Assembly (NCBI GenBank): GCA_028571685.1 | Contig: CM053143.1 | Span: 7,617,501-7,681,500 of the forward strand | Direction of reading: 5' to 3' | Length of the DNA stretch: 64,000 bases | Source of the DNA: Heterohyrax brucei | Taxonomy: Eukaryota > Chordata > Mammalia > Hyracoidea > Procaviidae | In this document: positions 46,731-57,127 of the stretch, one piece after another | Layout: every line of letters begins with the position of its first letter | Position numbering within the stretch: position 1 is the first letter of the stretch | The notes under the pieces: model-generated | Databases searched by the model: none | What the model was told of the DNA's origin: nothing | What the model saw: the letters and a program-made list of their open reading frames with translations, nothing else | Position numbers and translations under genes: made by a program

Positions 46731-47034
46731 TATTAAATGTTAGATGTACTAAATGAAATAAAAAGTCACATATCTGAATTTTCAGTACTTAAGTGTGGAC
46801 TTGAATGCACAGAACAGTTGTTTGATGATAGGTTTGATTTTGGTAGTGGAATAGGTGTTCCATCTGTTGTTCCTTCCCTCTACCCACTGCTTCTGCAAAA
46901 TGTTTCAGTTGAATGCTGAATGTTGATGATATTCAAGGCCATAAGTAATTAGTACCCTTTCAAAAGGTAGTTGAGCAGAGTAATGAATATCTGATTTCAT
47001 TTTTGTTATCATGTACTGTATATAATCATAAATA

Positions 47035-47262
47035 GCAGTAGCTACCATTTATTTCTGGTTATTGTCTGTCAGGCACCATCCGAAACACTTTATACACATT
47101 ATCTCATTTAATCCCTGTAATAGCTTGACATGTAGGTGTTATGTCCCTTATTAGGGACATTTAATAAAAATAAAAACAATTGAAGGAATATGTCTAAGCT
47201 TACATAGCTGGAAAGACTTGAAAGCTTTGATAGTGCTATCTTGAGTTAGCATCAGGAATTTC
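47035..47262 (-). repeat. MIR SINE, antisense
   Basis: 'caggcaccatccgaaacact', 'cattatctcatttaatccct' and 'ctaagcttacatagctgg' match the reversed MIR core. Confidence 0.78.
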
Positions 47263-47286
47263 GTACCTGTACCGACCTGGAAGATG

Positions 47287-47620
47287 GGAACAATGGTGGC
47301 TCCGTGGTAGAGTTTCTGCTTCCCATGAGGGAGACCCAGGTTTGATGCCCGGCTGGTGTACCTCATGTGCAGCAGTCACTTGTGTGTCCCTGGAGGTTTA
47401 CATGTTCTGTGATGCTGAACAAGTTTCAGCAGAGCTTGCAGATTAAGACAGAGTAAGAAGAAGGACCTGGCTGGAAGCAGCCAATGAAAAGCCTATGGCT
47501 CACAAGCGCCCGACCCATGCATAACCCATCATGGGGTGGTCCAGAACTTGGCAGTGTTTAGATCATTTGTGCTGGGGGTTGGCCAGCGGTCAGGGCAACA
47601 TCATGGCAGCTAACCACAAC
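47287..47620 (+). repeat. SINE with tRNA-Gly-like head and RTE-derived body, sense
   Basis: The first ~72 bp resemble tRNA-Gly: 'ggctccgtggtagagtttctg' (A box) and 'cccaggtttgatgcccggc' (B box). The following body 'acaagtttcagcagagcttgc...aagaaggacctggc' aligns with the RTE 5' leader at 15028-15080, and the end 'ggcagctaaccacaac' resembles the RTE 3' tail. A composite SINE built from a tRNA head and both ends of its LINE partner is inferred. Confidence 0.7.
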
Positions 47621-47851
47621 TTATGTGAATGGGACTTTAGCTTTTCCAAATGTTAATACAACTTAGAGCTTCTTGAGGGAGTGGTTGGTACTTAGAATCT
47701 TTGGAACATGTTACACCTAATTAGGTTTTGGCAAGGGAGGATTGATTACCTGTGTCCAGTGCCAGTTTTTCTGAAATTACTTTTCCTGTGTTTTGATGTT
47801 GATTTTGGCCCATCTAAGGCAAGTGCAGACTGCTGTGGGATGACTGTCTAA

Positions 47852-47980
47852 ATCAGTGTTTTTCAACCTTGGCCACACAAAGGAGTCATCTGGGAAGCTT
47901 TAAAATGTGAATCAAAGATAAACCTAGGGCCAGAACCCGTCCTCAAATACTTGGATGTAAATTTGACAATCTTGGATTTG
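47852..47980 (+). mobile_element. hAT-Charlie-type MITE relic
   Basis: 'cagtgtttttcaaccttggcc' and 'atctgggaagctttaaaatg' match a common mammalian non-autonomous hAT family. Sequence 47621-47851 and 47981-48537 is otherwise unassigned, with an A-run near 48452. Confidence 0.6.
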
Positions 47981-48537
47981 AACCAAGGTGGTAGAAAGAG
48001 CTTAGGACAATGTCCCTGAGATTGTCAGAGTCTCACTTCCCTTTGTCCTATAGTCTGGCTTGTTGTCTGGGGTGCCTTTCTGAGTGGGAGGCAAGATGAT
48101 GGAACAGATTGTCACCGTTTGCACCATTACCATCAGCATTGATCAGGAAAGTCTCTTAGGGAAGTTATCATTTATCTAGTGTCCATTCTTAGAATATAAC
48201 TTTTCCATTGCTTATTTAGATTTTGGACACACTGGCTGTATATTGTTGGGTTTCCTATTCCAGTAACATTCCAAAGATGTTTGCCCCGCATAAGGATCAA
48301 ACAGAAGTAAGTCATACTGGGCTCGCTGAGGTTAGAGGAATCCCTGAGCCTCTTACCCTAGAATAGTCTTCAAACCCTGAAGTCATTTTTAATAAAACAA
48401 ACAAATGAAACAGCTGAAAATGTTGGGAATGTCATCTTTAAGTGTTGTGATTAAAAAAAAAAAAAGAATTTATTTTTATGAGGCACAGTGGCAGCTCTAA
48501 AGCACAGAAGAGACATTTAGGGGACAAAAAGCCCAAC

Positions 48538-48692
48538 AAAATCTGTTGTCAGTGAGTCAGTCCTAATTTACAGTGACCCTATAAACAGAGTAGAACTGCG
48601 CTATACACTTTCCAAAGAGTGCCTGGAGGATTTGAACTGCTGACTTTTGGTTAGCAGTCGTAGTTCTTAACCACTATCCTACTAGGGTTTCC
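48538..48692 (-). repeat. AfroSINE, antisense
   Basis: 'gttgtcagtgagtcagtccta' to 'ccactatcctactagggtttc'. Confidence 0.86.
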
Positions 48693-48774
48693 ATTTAGGT
48701 GAAATTGACTCTAAATTAATGGGGGTGAAACAATGAGCAGAAATAACAGAAAATTGACACAGTATGAGGAATAT

Positions 48775-49186
48775 CAGCAGTGTCAATGAACAGTATGTGT
48801 TAGTTCTAATTCCTAGTGACCCCATCTACAGTAGAACAGAACACTTCCCGCTGTTGGCCATCCTTTCAATAATTGCCATGTTTGAGCTCGTTTTTGCAGC
48901 CATTGAGCCAGTTCATCTTGTTGAGGGTCTTCCTTTCTCCCTGACCTCTACTTTATGATGTCTTTCTCCAGGGACCAGTCCTTCCCCATAACATACCCAG
49001 TGTGCATGAAATGAAGTCTTGTCATCTGTGCTTCCTGGGAGCATTCTGGCAACATAGAGTTGTCTGTTTTTGTTGCAGTTCATTCACCAACACCATGATT
49101 CAAAGGCATCACTTCTTTTTTTGCTGTTCCTTATTCATTATCATGCTTTTATGTGCATATGAAGTGTTTGAAAATATAGTGGCTTT
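48775..49186 (-). mobile_element. RTE LINE 3' end, antisense
   Basis: 'atgtgttagttctaattcctag', 'gcagccattgagccagttca', 'ctccagggaccagtccttcc' and 'accatgattcaaaggcatca' follow the reversed RTE 3' region as seen at 20721 and 61226. Confidence 0.8.
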
Positions 49187-49245
49187 TCAGTCACAGCTAC
49201 ATGCAAGCCACCATAGTACCACAAAATGACAGATGAATGGTGGAC
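49187..49245 (+). mobile_element. RTE 5'-leader-like fragment, sense
   Basis: 'cacagctacatgcaagccac' matches the RTE leader 'cacagcaacaagcaagcctc' at 14902. It abuts the antisense 3' end, giving another inverted arrangement. Confidence 0.55.
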
Positions 49246-50397
49246 ATGCGCATAGAAATTGTTAAATGGGAGCACATTTTGAAGTGTAAGTGTTCACCAA
49301 AAATAAAATTAAGTTAAAAAAGCAAAACTTAGGTAAGTGAAGGAGCTGTTCCAGATGTTGGTGTCAGGTACCATTTTCTTCCGTGGAATTATGTTTTCTC
49401 CTCTTCTCTTTTCTATGGTTATCATACTCTTTGTAACCTCACTTCTCTCCTGTCTTCCCCACCCACAAGCCTCTTTCATTTGAATAATGACAGATGACAG
49501 TAAATCCAGACGTGGGCAAGAGGCTAGGGAGCAGAGGACTTTTAAGACAGATAAGCAGTTTGCTATTTGCCGGAAGGCCTTGTTGGAACAGAGAATCTGT
49601 GGAAATATGGTGTTTGCAGGTTACCAGTTGGAGCAATAAATTAAGTTTTCAGTAGCAAATATTTGTCTACAGTAATTTCAGTCATTTTTTATTCCATTTA
49701 TACATGAGGGGGCAGTATGGTACTACAAAGCAAGTACCCCGGTGTAAATGTTTATTTTTATTAGTATCTAATCGTTTTTAGGTGAGAACTTTTAGGCCAT
49801 GCAATTAAAACTCCAATATGGTTGTTGCATTATTAAATGTGATATGCGAGTGTAAATGATACTGTTAATCGTAGACACAGGTCCTGTGCCTGCTTTTATT
49901 TGAGTGCGTAGATTATTTTGCTGTAACAGTGGGACTTCCACACAGTGCCTTTTATCGTGAGCTTTATACTTAGGCTTTGTTTAAAGCTAGTCAGCTTTCT
50001 CCCTGTTTCTGGCTGCAAACCGAAGAAGGTCAGCCTCCGGGAGGTACATTTTCTGTTATAGTGATGCCTCTAAATATCTTATTTTGAAGCTTCATTGGAG
50101 AGCAAAGGGTCTACAGTCTTGGTGGTGACAGAAAACCTCTGAACTCAGGTCTGTTATAAATCACCTCTGTATAATATGCTTCCCTGAATGGCACAGATTG
50201 CTTTTCTCAAAAGGAAAAATTGCTAAGCAAAGAAGCAGTACATTCTAATTAATGTTACTATATTGACATATGAATGACATGATAGATAAATCAAGGTGCT
50301 AATATTCTAGGTTTTATAAATGAAAGAGGAAATTCCAAAGAACAGTTAGTTGCAGGGTATTAAATAAGTAGATAAAATCTACAAAAAACATTTTAAA
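49246..50397. other. Unassigned, mostly unique sequence
   Basis: Moderately AT-rich; no repeat or gene is recognised over about 1.15 kb. Confidence 0.4.
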
Positions 50398-51881
50398 AAA
50401 TATTTTGTGTTTTTGTGAAAGTTTACACAGAAAATTCGGCTCTCATTTAACAATTTCTGTGCATGTTGTTTGGTGACAGTAACTACATTCTTCTCAGTGT
50501 ATCCACATCCTCATTATTTCCACTTCGGTTGTCCTGTTTCCATTAATCTAGCTCCCATGTTTCTCCCGTCCCTCTGCCTCCTCATCTTTCATTTAGGGTT
50601 TCATATAGACAATTATTTTGAGAAGTACAGTACTCATGGTGATGTTATTTATCTTATGGGCCAATCTGTCATTTGACTGAAAGGTAGTCTGTGGGAGTGG
50701 CTGAGTTCCAAACTTAGAGATTATCTTAAGGTGATGGTTTTCGGGGTTCATCTAGTTCCTACTGCCTTGGTAAGTCTGGCCTTTTTCTTCTTTTTTTTCA
50801 AAAAAAAAAAAAACACTTTGAGTTTTGTTTTACCTTTTTCTCCAATTCTCTGGGTTTATCTGCTGGGTCCCCAGTGAGAATGATTGGTAGTAGTAGCCAG
50901 GCACCATCTAGTTCTTACGATTTCAGGGTAAGTGGTGGTGTTGTTCATGTACACTTTGGGTTGTATAGACTGATTTCTTCTTTAAGTCTTTAGTTTCCGT
51001 CTTTCTTTTTAGCTCCAGATGAATAGAGACCAATAGTTCTATCTTAGATGGCTGCTGATGAGTTTTTAAGACCTTGAAAGCTACTTACCAAACTAGGATG
51101 TAGAACATTATCTTTATGGACTGTATTACGCCAGTTGACTGAGTTGTCCTATGGGAGTATGATTCTGAGGCCTCAAACCCAGACTTTGTCTAGATAGTAT
51201 CCATAACTGTGTCCCCTATGTACTTTATTTTATACTTGAAATTATGTGCAGCACACAGAAGCATGTATCCATGTATTCTGTTATTTGTATACCTCCTTGT
51301 ACATATTTATGTATACTTACAGATCTATGGAACTAAACATACAGTTTTTTCAGTTGCTCCTGTTGCTGTGAAATTGTATGTCCCCTAATGAATTTTTTGA
51401 AAGTGAATTCTAGATAAACTCTTCCTTGACCTTAGTGACATTTATCATGATTTGTCAGCATTCTCTTTAGTTCTGTCGATACCCTTCTTTTTGTGCTCAT
51501 TATGATTGTGCTGTATTCACTGCTTTCACATTTCCCATTCCAAAAGTAAAAAGTCTGTAAGTTCTAAAGCATGCTGTCTTCCACCCCCAGCCCCACTTTT
51601 TCCCTGGTAGCCATTAATGAATATTGGTCTCTCTATACCTATTCTTATCGTCTTATAAAAGAGGATTACATAATATTTGCCCCTGTATGCTTGACTTGCT
51701 CAGGATTGTGCCATCTGGGTCCATCCACATTATGGCATGTTTCCTGGACTCCTTGTCCTTTATGGTTATGTAGTAATCCGTTGTGTGTCTGTACCACAAT
51801 TTGCTTATCCATTCACCTGCTGGTGGACACTTCAGTTGTTTCTATTGTTTTGCTATTGTGAATAAAGCTACGATCAACATA

Positions 51882-52047
51882 ACCAAAACCAAACCCACTG
51901 CTGTCAAGTAAGTTCTACCTCATAGTAACCCTATAATACAGAGTAGAACTGCCCCATAGAGTTTTCAAGGAGTGCCTGGAGAATTTGAACCGCCAGCCTC
52001 GTGGTTAGCATCTATAGTGCTGAACCACCACACCACCAGCATTTCCG
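51882..52047 (-). repeat. AfroSINE, antisense, inside L1
   Basis: 'accaaaaccaaacccactgc' to 'ccaccacaccaccagcatttc'. Confidence 0.88.
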
Positions 52048-52061
52048 CAATCACCATACCC

Positions 52062-52113
52062 ACTGGCCAAACCAAATCCACTGCTGTCAAGTTGATTCCA
52101 ACTGATAGTGGCA
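52062..52113 (-). repeat. AfroSINE 3'-end fragment, antisense
   Basis: Only the tail and 'gttgattccaactgatagtg' remain, about 50 bp: a 5'-truncated copy next to the full-length one. Confidence 0.75.
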
Positions 52114-52355
52114 GTCAACATATGAATGCATATATTGCATATATTTCATTTATCAGTAGTTTCAAGTCTCTAGGCTGTGTTCCTAGGAGCGGAATTGCTA
52201 GATTGGAATATAGCTGTTATTTTCTAGTTTTTTGAAGAAACACCAAAATGTTTTCTGTAGCAGTTGTAGCGTTTTACATTTGTAACAGTAATGACTAAAA
52301 GTTCCAGTTTCCCTACATCCTTGCCAGCGTTTTTTAATCAGTGCATTTTATTAGG

Positions 52356-52401
52356 TCACCGTGAGTCGGATCTGACTCGACGGCACTTGGCCCGGCTTGG
52401 C
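52356..52401 (+). mobile_element. 46-bp SINE/RTE tail micro-insertion with 9-bp target duplication
   Basis: 'gtgagtcggatctgactcga' followed by 'cggcacttggcccggcttgg' is the terminal part of an AfroSINE/RTE. It is flanked by perfect TTTATTAGG repeats (52347-52355 and 52402-52410). The L1 sequence is contiguous once it is removed. Confidence 0.8.
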
Positions 52402-53403
52402 TTTATTAGGAGTGAGATAGTATCTCACTGCAGTTTTGAATTGCATCTCTCTAGTGTCTAATGTGTTGGAATTGACTAGATAGCCCTGGATGTAGTTTTT
52501 TGGGTTTTAATGGCTAGTAGTCATGAGCATCTTTTCATTTATTTGTTGGCTGCTTTGATATCTTCATCAGCAAAGGTTCCGTTCCTGTCTTTTGCCCTTT
52601 TTTAATAGGGTTGTTTGTCTTTTGGTTGTTGAAGTTTTGTATGAATTTCAGAGTTTAAACCCATAACTGATAGGTCTTTTCTGAAAAAATTTTCCAGTCT
52701 GTGCGTTCACTTTTTATCTTTTTGATTTCATGATGTCTTCTGATGATCAGAAGTTTATAATTTTTATGAGATCCCATTTATCTATTTTGTTTTCTGCTAT
52801 TTGCTGTAATGTTTGTTATCCCACTTCTATAGAAGATTAGGCCCTATAGTTTTCTCAGGGATTTTAAGGTTTGGAGTTTGATGTGTAGGTCTCCGATCTA
52901 TTTTGAGTTACTTTTTTATGTTTGGTGAGAGGTATGGGCCATGCAGGTGGATGTGGAGTTTTGCCCAAACCATTTATTAAAGAGACTGCCTCTACCCAAG
53001 TGGATGGACCTTGACCCCTTGTGAGAGATCAGTTGTCCATAGACGTTTGGATTTAGTTCTGAGTTCTCAGTGCTGTTTCACTGTTCTATATGTCTGTCCC
53101 TGAACCAGTGCCAGGCTGTTTTGATTACGGTGGCTGTGTAATATGCGCTGATATTAAGGAATGTGAAGCTTCTGACTTTGTTCTTTTTCTTCAGTATTGC
53201 TTTGGCTGGTTGGTATTTACTTCTTTTCCATTCTACAGAAACATTTTCTGAAAAATGTAGATGAGACTACAAAAGGTAATTTCATAAAAACAGGCTATTT
53301 TTACAAGTGTAAGAAATATTTGCCATCATATGTTTCTTTTAAATAGTTTGGAAAAAAAAATTGAGGCTAGCATTTTTCCATAAATATAACAAGTACTTCC
53401 GAC

Positions 53404-53626
53404 AAGTTACCAGGAGATACCAGTCCCTGAAGAAGAACATCTTGCCTGGTAGAGTGGAGGGTCAGTGAGAAGAGGGAAGACCCTCGGTGGGATGAATCGA
53501 CACGGTGGCGCGCCAGTGGCCCAATACTGCAGTGGTTGTGCGGATGGCCGGCTGGGCAGTGCTCTGCCGTGTTGACCCGGGGCCTCTGTAAGTCAGAGCT
53601 GACTCGATGACACCTAACAACCACCT
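53404..53626 (+). mobile_element. RTE LINE 3' end, sense
   Basis: 'accagtccctgaagaagaac', 'tagagtggagggtcagtgag', 'ggcgcgccagtggcccaat', and the tail 'gagctgactcgatgacacct'. About 220 bp, a strongly 5'-truncated RTE. Sequence 53236-53403 to the left is unassigned. Confidence 0.85.
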
Positions 53627-54029
53627 GGGAAATTGAATAGTGTATTTGATTTTAATGTTTTTATCAATTTATTTGATGTTTGATCCTGACTACTTCCTTT
53701 GGAGAGGAAAAGCTTTGATGTTGTGTATACCTGGTAACGATAATGATACTTGTTCAGTGTCGGAGGTAATTTATTTGAAATGTAGTGATGATGCTTATAA
53801 TTGATTTTGACCAGAAATTTTATTTTCATGTTTTCTGTTAAATAATAATAATGGTGATGATGATGATAATAAAAGGCATATTACCAATACCCCAAATTTT
53901 AAGGAATGGATTTTTGACTCCATCCTGGCCTGAATGAAATCCACATCAGATGTTGGCCAGTGATAGTTTACTGTTGAAATACACAGGTTTGTGTTCATGG
54001 AAAACAATGACTGTCCTTTTTGATGGCAG
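53627..54029. other. Unassigned sequence with (AAT)/(GAT) repeat at 53840-53872
   Basis: Apparently unique except for the short trinucleotide run. It leads into the candidate exon's polypyrimidine tract (about 54011-54029). Confidence 0.45.
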
Positions 54030-54180
54030 ATTTTTAGGACCCTGCCTGATGCTGCATACCCTGAGCCAACCTCGTTGCTAACATCACCCCCAGATGTTCC
54101 ACCAAGGCAATCGAAGAGGCCAGGACAGAGGAATAAGAGACCCATGGCTGTATATAATCTTTGTCTTGAGCTGGAAGATG
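54030..54180 (+). CDS. Candidate internal coding exon of an unidentified host gene
   Basis: 151 bp in otherwise unique DNA, preceded by 'ctgtcctttttgatggcag' (acceptor-like) and followed by GTAAGA at 54181 (donor-like). One frame is open through the exon and closes just outside it: TGA at 54021-54023 upstream and TAA at 54189-54191 downstream. It reads IFRTLPDAAYPEP..., then PPDVPPR, a class II SH3-ligand pattern (PxxPxR), then KRPGQRNKR and MAVYNLCLELED. Splice phases would be 0 and 1. I do not recognise the protein. Against it: splice-like signals around open stretches occur elsewhere in this window by chance, no partner exon is firmly identified, and a pseudo-exon is possible. Confidence 0.35.
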
Positions 54181-55084
54181 GTAAGATGTTAATTGTATTT
54201 TTCAGCTTGACAGCATGTTGAGAATATGGCATATTAGATGTCCTCAGGGCAAGCCATATTTTTCCATTCTTTGCTTTTAATATCTTTTTCCCCTTACAGT
54301 TATAATTTCTGAGATTAACAGGGAAAGTAAAGCGTTCTTGTCAGGGAAAAAATGCAAGTTTCAGTTTTGTGTTTGTCACTGTTATTCATGGGTCTTTTTT
54401 TTTTATTTTTAAAAGACAGCTTAAATTTCTTTTTTGGGAGACTTGTGTGACCTCCTGTGAGGTTATATAACCCTGAGACAAAAGGAAGAAGAACTAAAAT
54501 TAAAGCAGATCTTTTATGAGAGGAGCTGATAAAGTCTAACGTTAAATGCATCTTGATTAAAGGCACAGTTCACCATTGCTCTTGAGTTCATGGTGCTGTG
54601 CATTTTCCTTCCCCTGCTTTTCTGACCATCCATAAGGCAGGCCACTGAATCACGTAGTAAGGACTACAGGTTGGCCTGCCAGGGCCAGACTACGGAACTG
54701 AGCTGCAGTAAGACTCTGGCAAATGCAGGCTTTCCCATCCCATCCAAACTACCATGTCCCAGCTAATTGTTGCCATGTGACAACATGATTTCACTATTGT
54801 TCAACTGCCCAGTTTTTATAGAATGCATAGAAATCTGAATGTTAAGCACTGACCATAGAAAGACTGTGTGACACTTCACACAGGCCACTAATTGCTGACT
54901 TGCAACCATGGAGTGATTGGTGTGGAGGAAGAAGGGAGGCTGGTGTCAAATACTGCATGTTCAGACTGAGTGTCGGAAACTGTGACTGCTTGGTTATGGG
55001 CTTCATCCCCGTTAAAGATGTTTCTTGAATTTTGAAATTAGTAGAAAGAAATGTGTTTACCTTGCTACTCTTTCTTTTCCTACA
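54181..55084. other. Unassigned sequence
   Basis: T-run near 54396. No repeat or gene is recognised. Confidence 0.4.
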
Positions 55085-55280
55085 TGTATATATATACACA
55101 CACACATACACATATATGTGACGACAACAACATCCAGTGCCATTGAGTTGATTCTGACTCATAGCAATGCTATAGACAGAGTAGAACTGCCCCATAGAGT
55201 TTCCAAGGAGTGCCTAACGAATTTGAACTGCCGACCTTTTGGTTAGCAGCTGTAGCACTTAACCAGTATGCCACCAGGGT

Positions 55281-55323
<43 letters not shown>

Positions 55324-55364
55324 TGTATGTGTGTGTGTGTATATATATATATGTGTGTGTGTGT
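55085..55364. repeat. (TA)(CA)n and (TG)(TA)n microsatellites either side of a SINE
   Basis: Left arm 55085-55120 is TA then CA rich; right arm 55285-55364 is TG, then TA, then TG rich. The arms are roughly complementary. Confidence 0.85.
55119..55284 (-). repeat. AfroSINE, antisense
   Basis: 'acgacaacaacatccagtgc' to 'ccagtatgccaccagggtttc'. It sits between two dinucleotide tracts. Confidence 0.9.
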
Positions 55365-56030
55365 AATTAGTCTTTTGAGCAAGCAGGATTATATATTGGA
55401 TAGAAAATGTCAGGTGGTCCCCCCAAAGAGAAAGGGAATGACAGGGGAAGCACATAGAGTGCTTTCACCCTAAGCAATTACATAATCAAATATCCAGTTA
55501 ATAAATGTGAGAGAGCCACAAAAGGCAAGTCACAGCTATCTGCATCCCAGTTGACTTGGAGGAGTCCGAGTGCCTCCTGAAGTGATGCTGAGGGGCTAAG
55601 GCCTTACGGTAGTCTTAAATAGTATAAGGCCTAGATACTTATGATACAGTTATTAGGTTTACAGGCAGATCCTTATTTTCCAGAGCAAGGACATCCATCA
55701 CCCTATAATTTCAGAGCTTTGTTTAAAATCAACCTATAATTTGAGGGCTTCATTTTAGACGTTAGTTTTAACTTCTGATCCCAGCTAACTTACTTCTTTT
55801 TTTTTTCACACTGTGACTCTCTCAGTAGAGTTGCTAATAAGGAGTGAAACTGACTGTCTTGAATTGCACCTTTTGTGTCTCACTTGTCCTCTAGTGGAAG
55901 TGCCAATAAATAGTGAAGTAAGCAAACGTTAGGAAGTAGGAGGAGAAAAAGAAATCAGGGAGACAGAATAATACCCGCATTCGCTACTTGGGCCTTGAGG
56001 GAAACCAGACTGACTATTTTGTAAAGGAAG
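55365..56030. other. Unassigned sequence
   Basis: A strong polypyrimidine-AG (ending 55830) and a GTAAGC at 55917 enclose an 86-bp stretch open in one frame, but it is made of two diverged tandem units and is not called as an exon. Confidence 0.35.
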
Positions 56031-56465
56031 TGTCATGGATTGAATCGTGCCCCCCATAAAATGTATGTGTTGATTTGACTTGGCTATGAGTCCCAATGTG
56101 GTGCCATTCCTCCCATGTGTTATGAATCCTGCCTCTGTGATAACTGGTGACAGAGACAGGGCATCAGTTATGTTGGTGAGGCCAGACTCGAGCTACAAGC
56201 TTGTGGAATAAAGGGAGAGATGTGAGCAGAGGAAACTGGGAACCTCCTACCACCAAGAGAGAAGCACCGAGAGCAGAGCACATCATTTGGACCCAGGGTT
56301 CCTGTGCTGAGATGCTCTCACTGAACTCGGACTCAGCCTACGGGACTGTGATGATTTCTCGTACTGAATGGACTTACAATTTATAAATGGATTTGCGGCT
56401 TACGAGATTGTGAAACCTTCCACTCATGGTATTTCGTGTTGGAGCAGTACCTGATGACTAAGACA
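56031..56465 (+). mobile_element. Solo LTR of the recurrent family, sense, with perfect 5-bp duplication
   Basis: Begins 'tgtcatggattgaatcgtgc' and ends 'acctgatgactaagaca'. GGAAG is repeated at 56026-56030 and 56466-56470. TG...CA ends with a 5-bp duplication are the pattern of ERVL/MaLR-type LTRs. It is 435 bp with no internal viral sequence. It is the best-defined reference copy of the family seen at 27152, 29588, 42419, 44856 and 63233. Confidence 0.88.
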
Positions 56466-57127
56466 GGAAGTGGCCAAAGAGCAAATCTTGTATTAGGATC
56501 ACATCTACTGGTTTGGTATTATTAGAAATTGAATGGTAACATGCAGTTCATACAGTGTATTAATCTTTGATAATTGGTTTGTTAAATGATTATGAATGGT
56601 TAAGAAGTTGCTGTAGTGGTCTTCAGCTTATCCTTTATGGAAATATTCGAGATTGTGGGTAATCATGGGTTTCCTGATTTTTAAGTGATATACTGATTCT
56701 TAAAAATGACTTGATTTTAAGGGAAAATACTGTAAATGCCCAACTCCTTTAATTTGTTTTCGTGTTTGTTGTTGATACTTTCTTCTACATTTTGTATTGT
56801 ACAAAGTGCTTTATGTCTTTACCTTAATCTTTTTGGATTGCAGCTTTGGCTTTTATTTGAACAATTGTCAGAATCAGGAGATACCATGAGTTTGGTCATG
56901 GAGTGATTGCATTTAACCGTAGAGATAAAGCAAAAAAGATAAACAGGAAAACCTGTTATCTCTCCCTCTTCATTTTCACCTGCTAAGCTTTAAGGAAACT
57001 TAAGTTGTGTGAAAAAATTTTTTCAGGGAGAACAAAGTAGGATCTGAATGTTTTTCATACCCTTTCATACTTTGCATATTCTAAAGAAACAGCTACCACG
57101 TGACTTTTGGTTTGTTACATAGTGGAA
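56466..57127. other. Unassigned AT-rich sequence
   Basis: An acceptor-like 'ctttttggattgcag' ends at 56843 but no supported exon follows. No repeat recognised. Confidence 0.4.

Larger units (their letters stand above)
50398..53235 (-). mobile_element. Older L1 LINE, 3' part, antisense
   Basis: From a 3'UTR (50398-51790: 'gtgaaagtttacacagaaaat', 'acctagttcctactgcc'-type text) into the ORF2 C-terminus ('cttatccattcacctgctgg', 'ttgctattgtgaataaagct', 'ccctacatccttgccagcg') and the late reverse transcriptase region near 53100 ('ccaggctgttttgattacgg'). It has a different 3'UTR from the L1s at 4.8 and 60 kb, hence an older subfamily. It carries two SINE pieces and one micro-insertion. Confidence 0.78.

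Noticed and set aside
47287-47360. Possible tRNA-Gly gene
   Set aside because: The tRNA-like head has damaged arms and is followed by the SINE body, so it is a SINE head rather than a functional tRNA gene.
20721-49245. CRISPR-like array from the many similar repeats
   Set aside because: The repeats are dispersed, on both strands, hundreds of bases long and of SINE/LINE type in a vertebrate genome.
53795-54232. 145-codon minus-strand open stretch opposite the candidate exon
   Set aside because: No motif, and it extends across unrelated trinucleotide-repeat sequence; more likely the shadow of the plus-strand frame.
55170-55473. Histidine/threonine-repeat and valine/cysteine-repeat open frames
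   Set aside because: They are translations of the (TG)n/(CA)n microsatellite.
56844-56910. Exon starting after 'ctttttggattgcag'
   Set aside because: A stop occurs within about 20 codons in the best frame and no plausible donor site precedes it.
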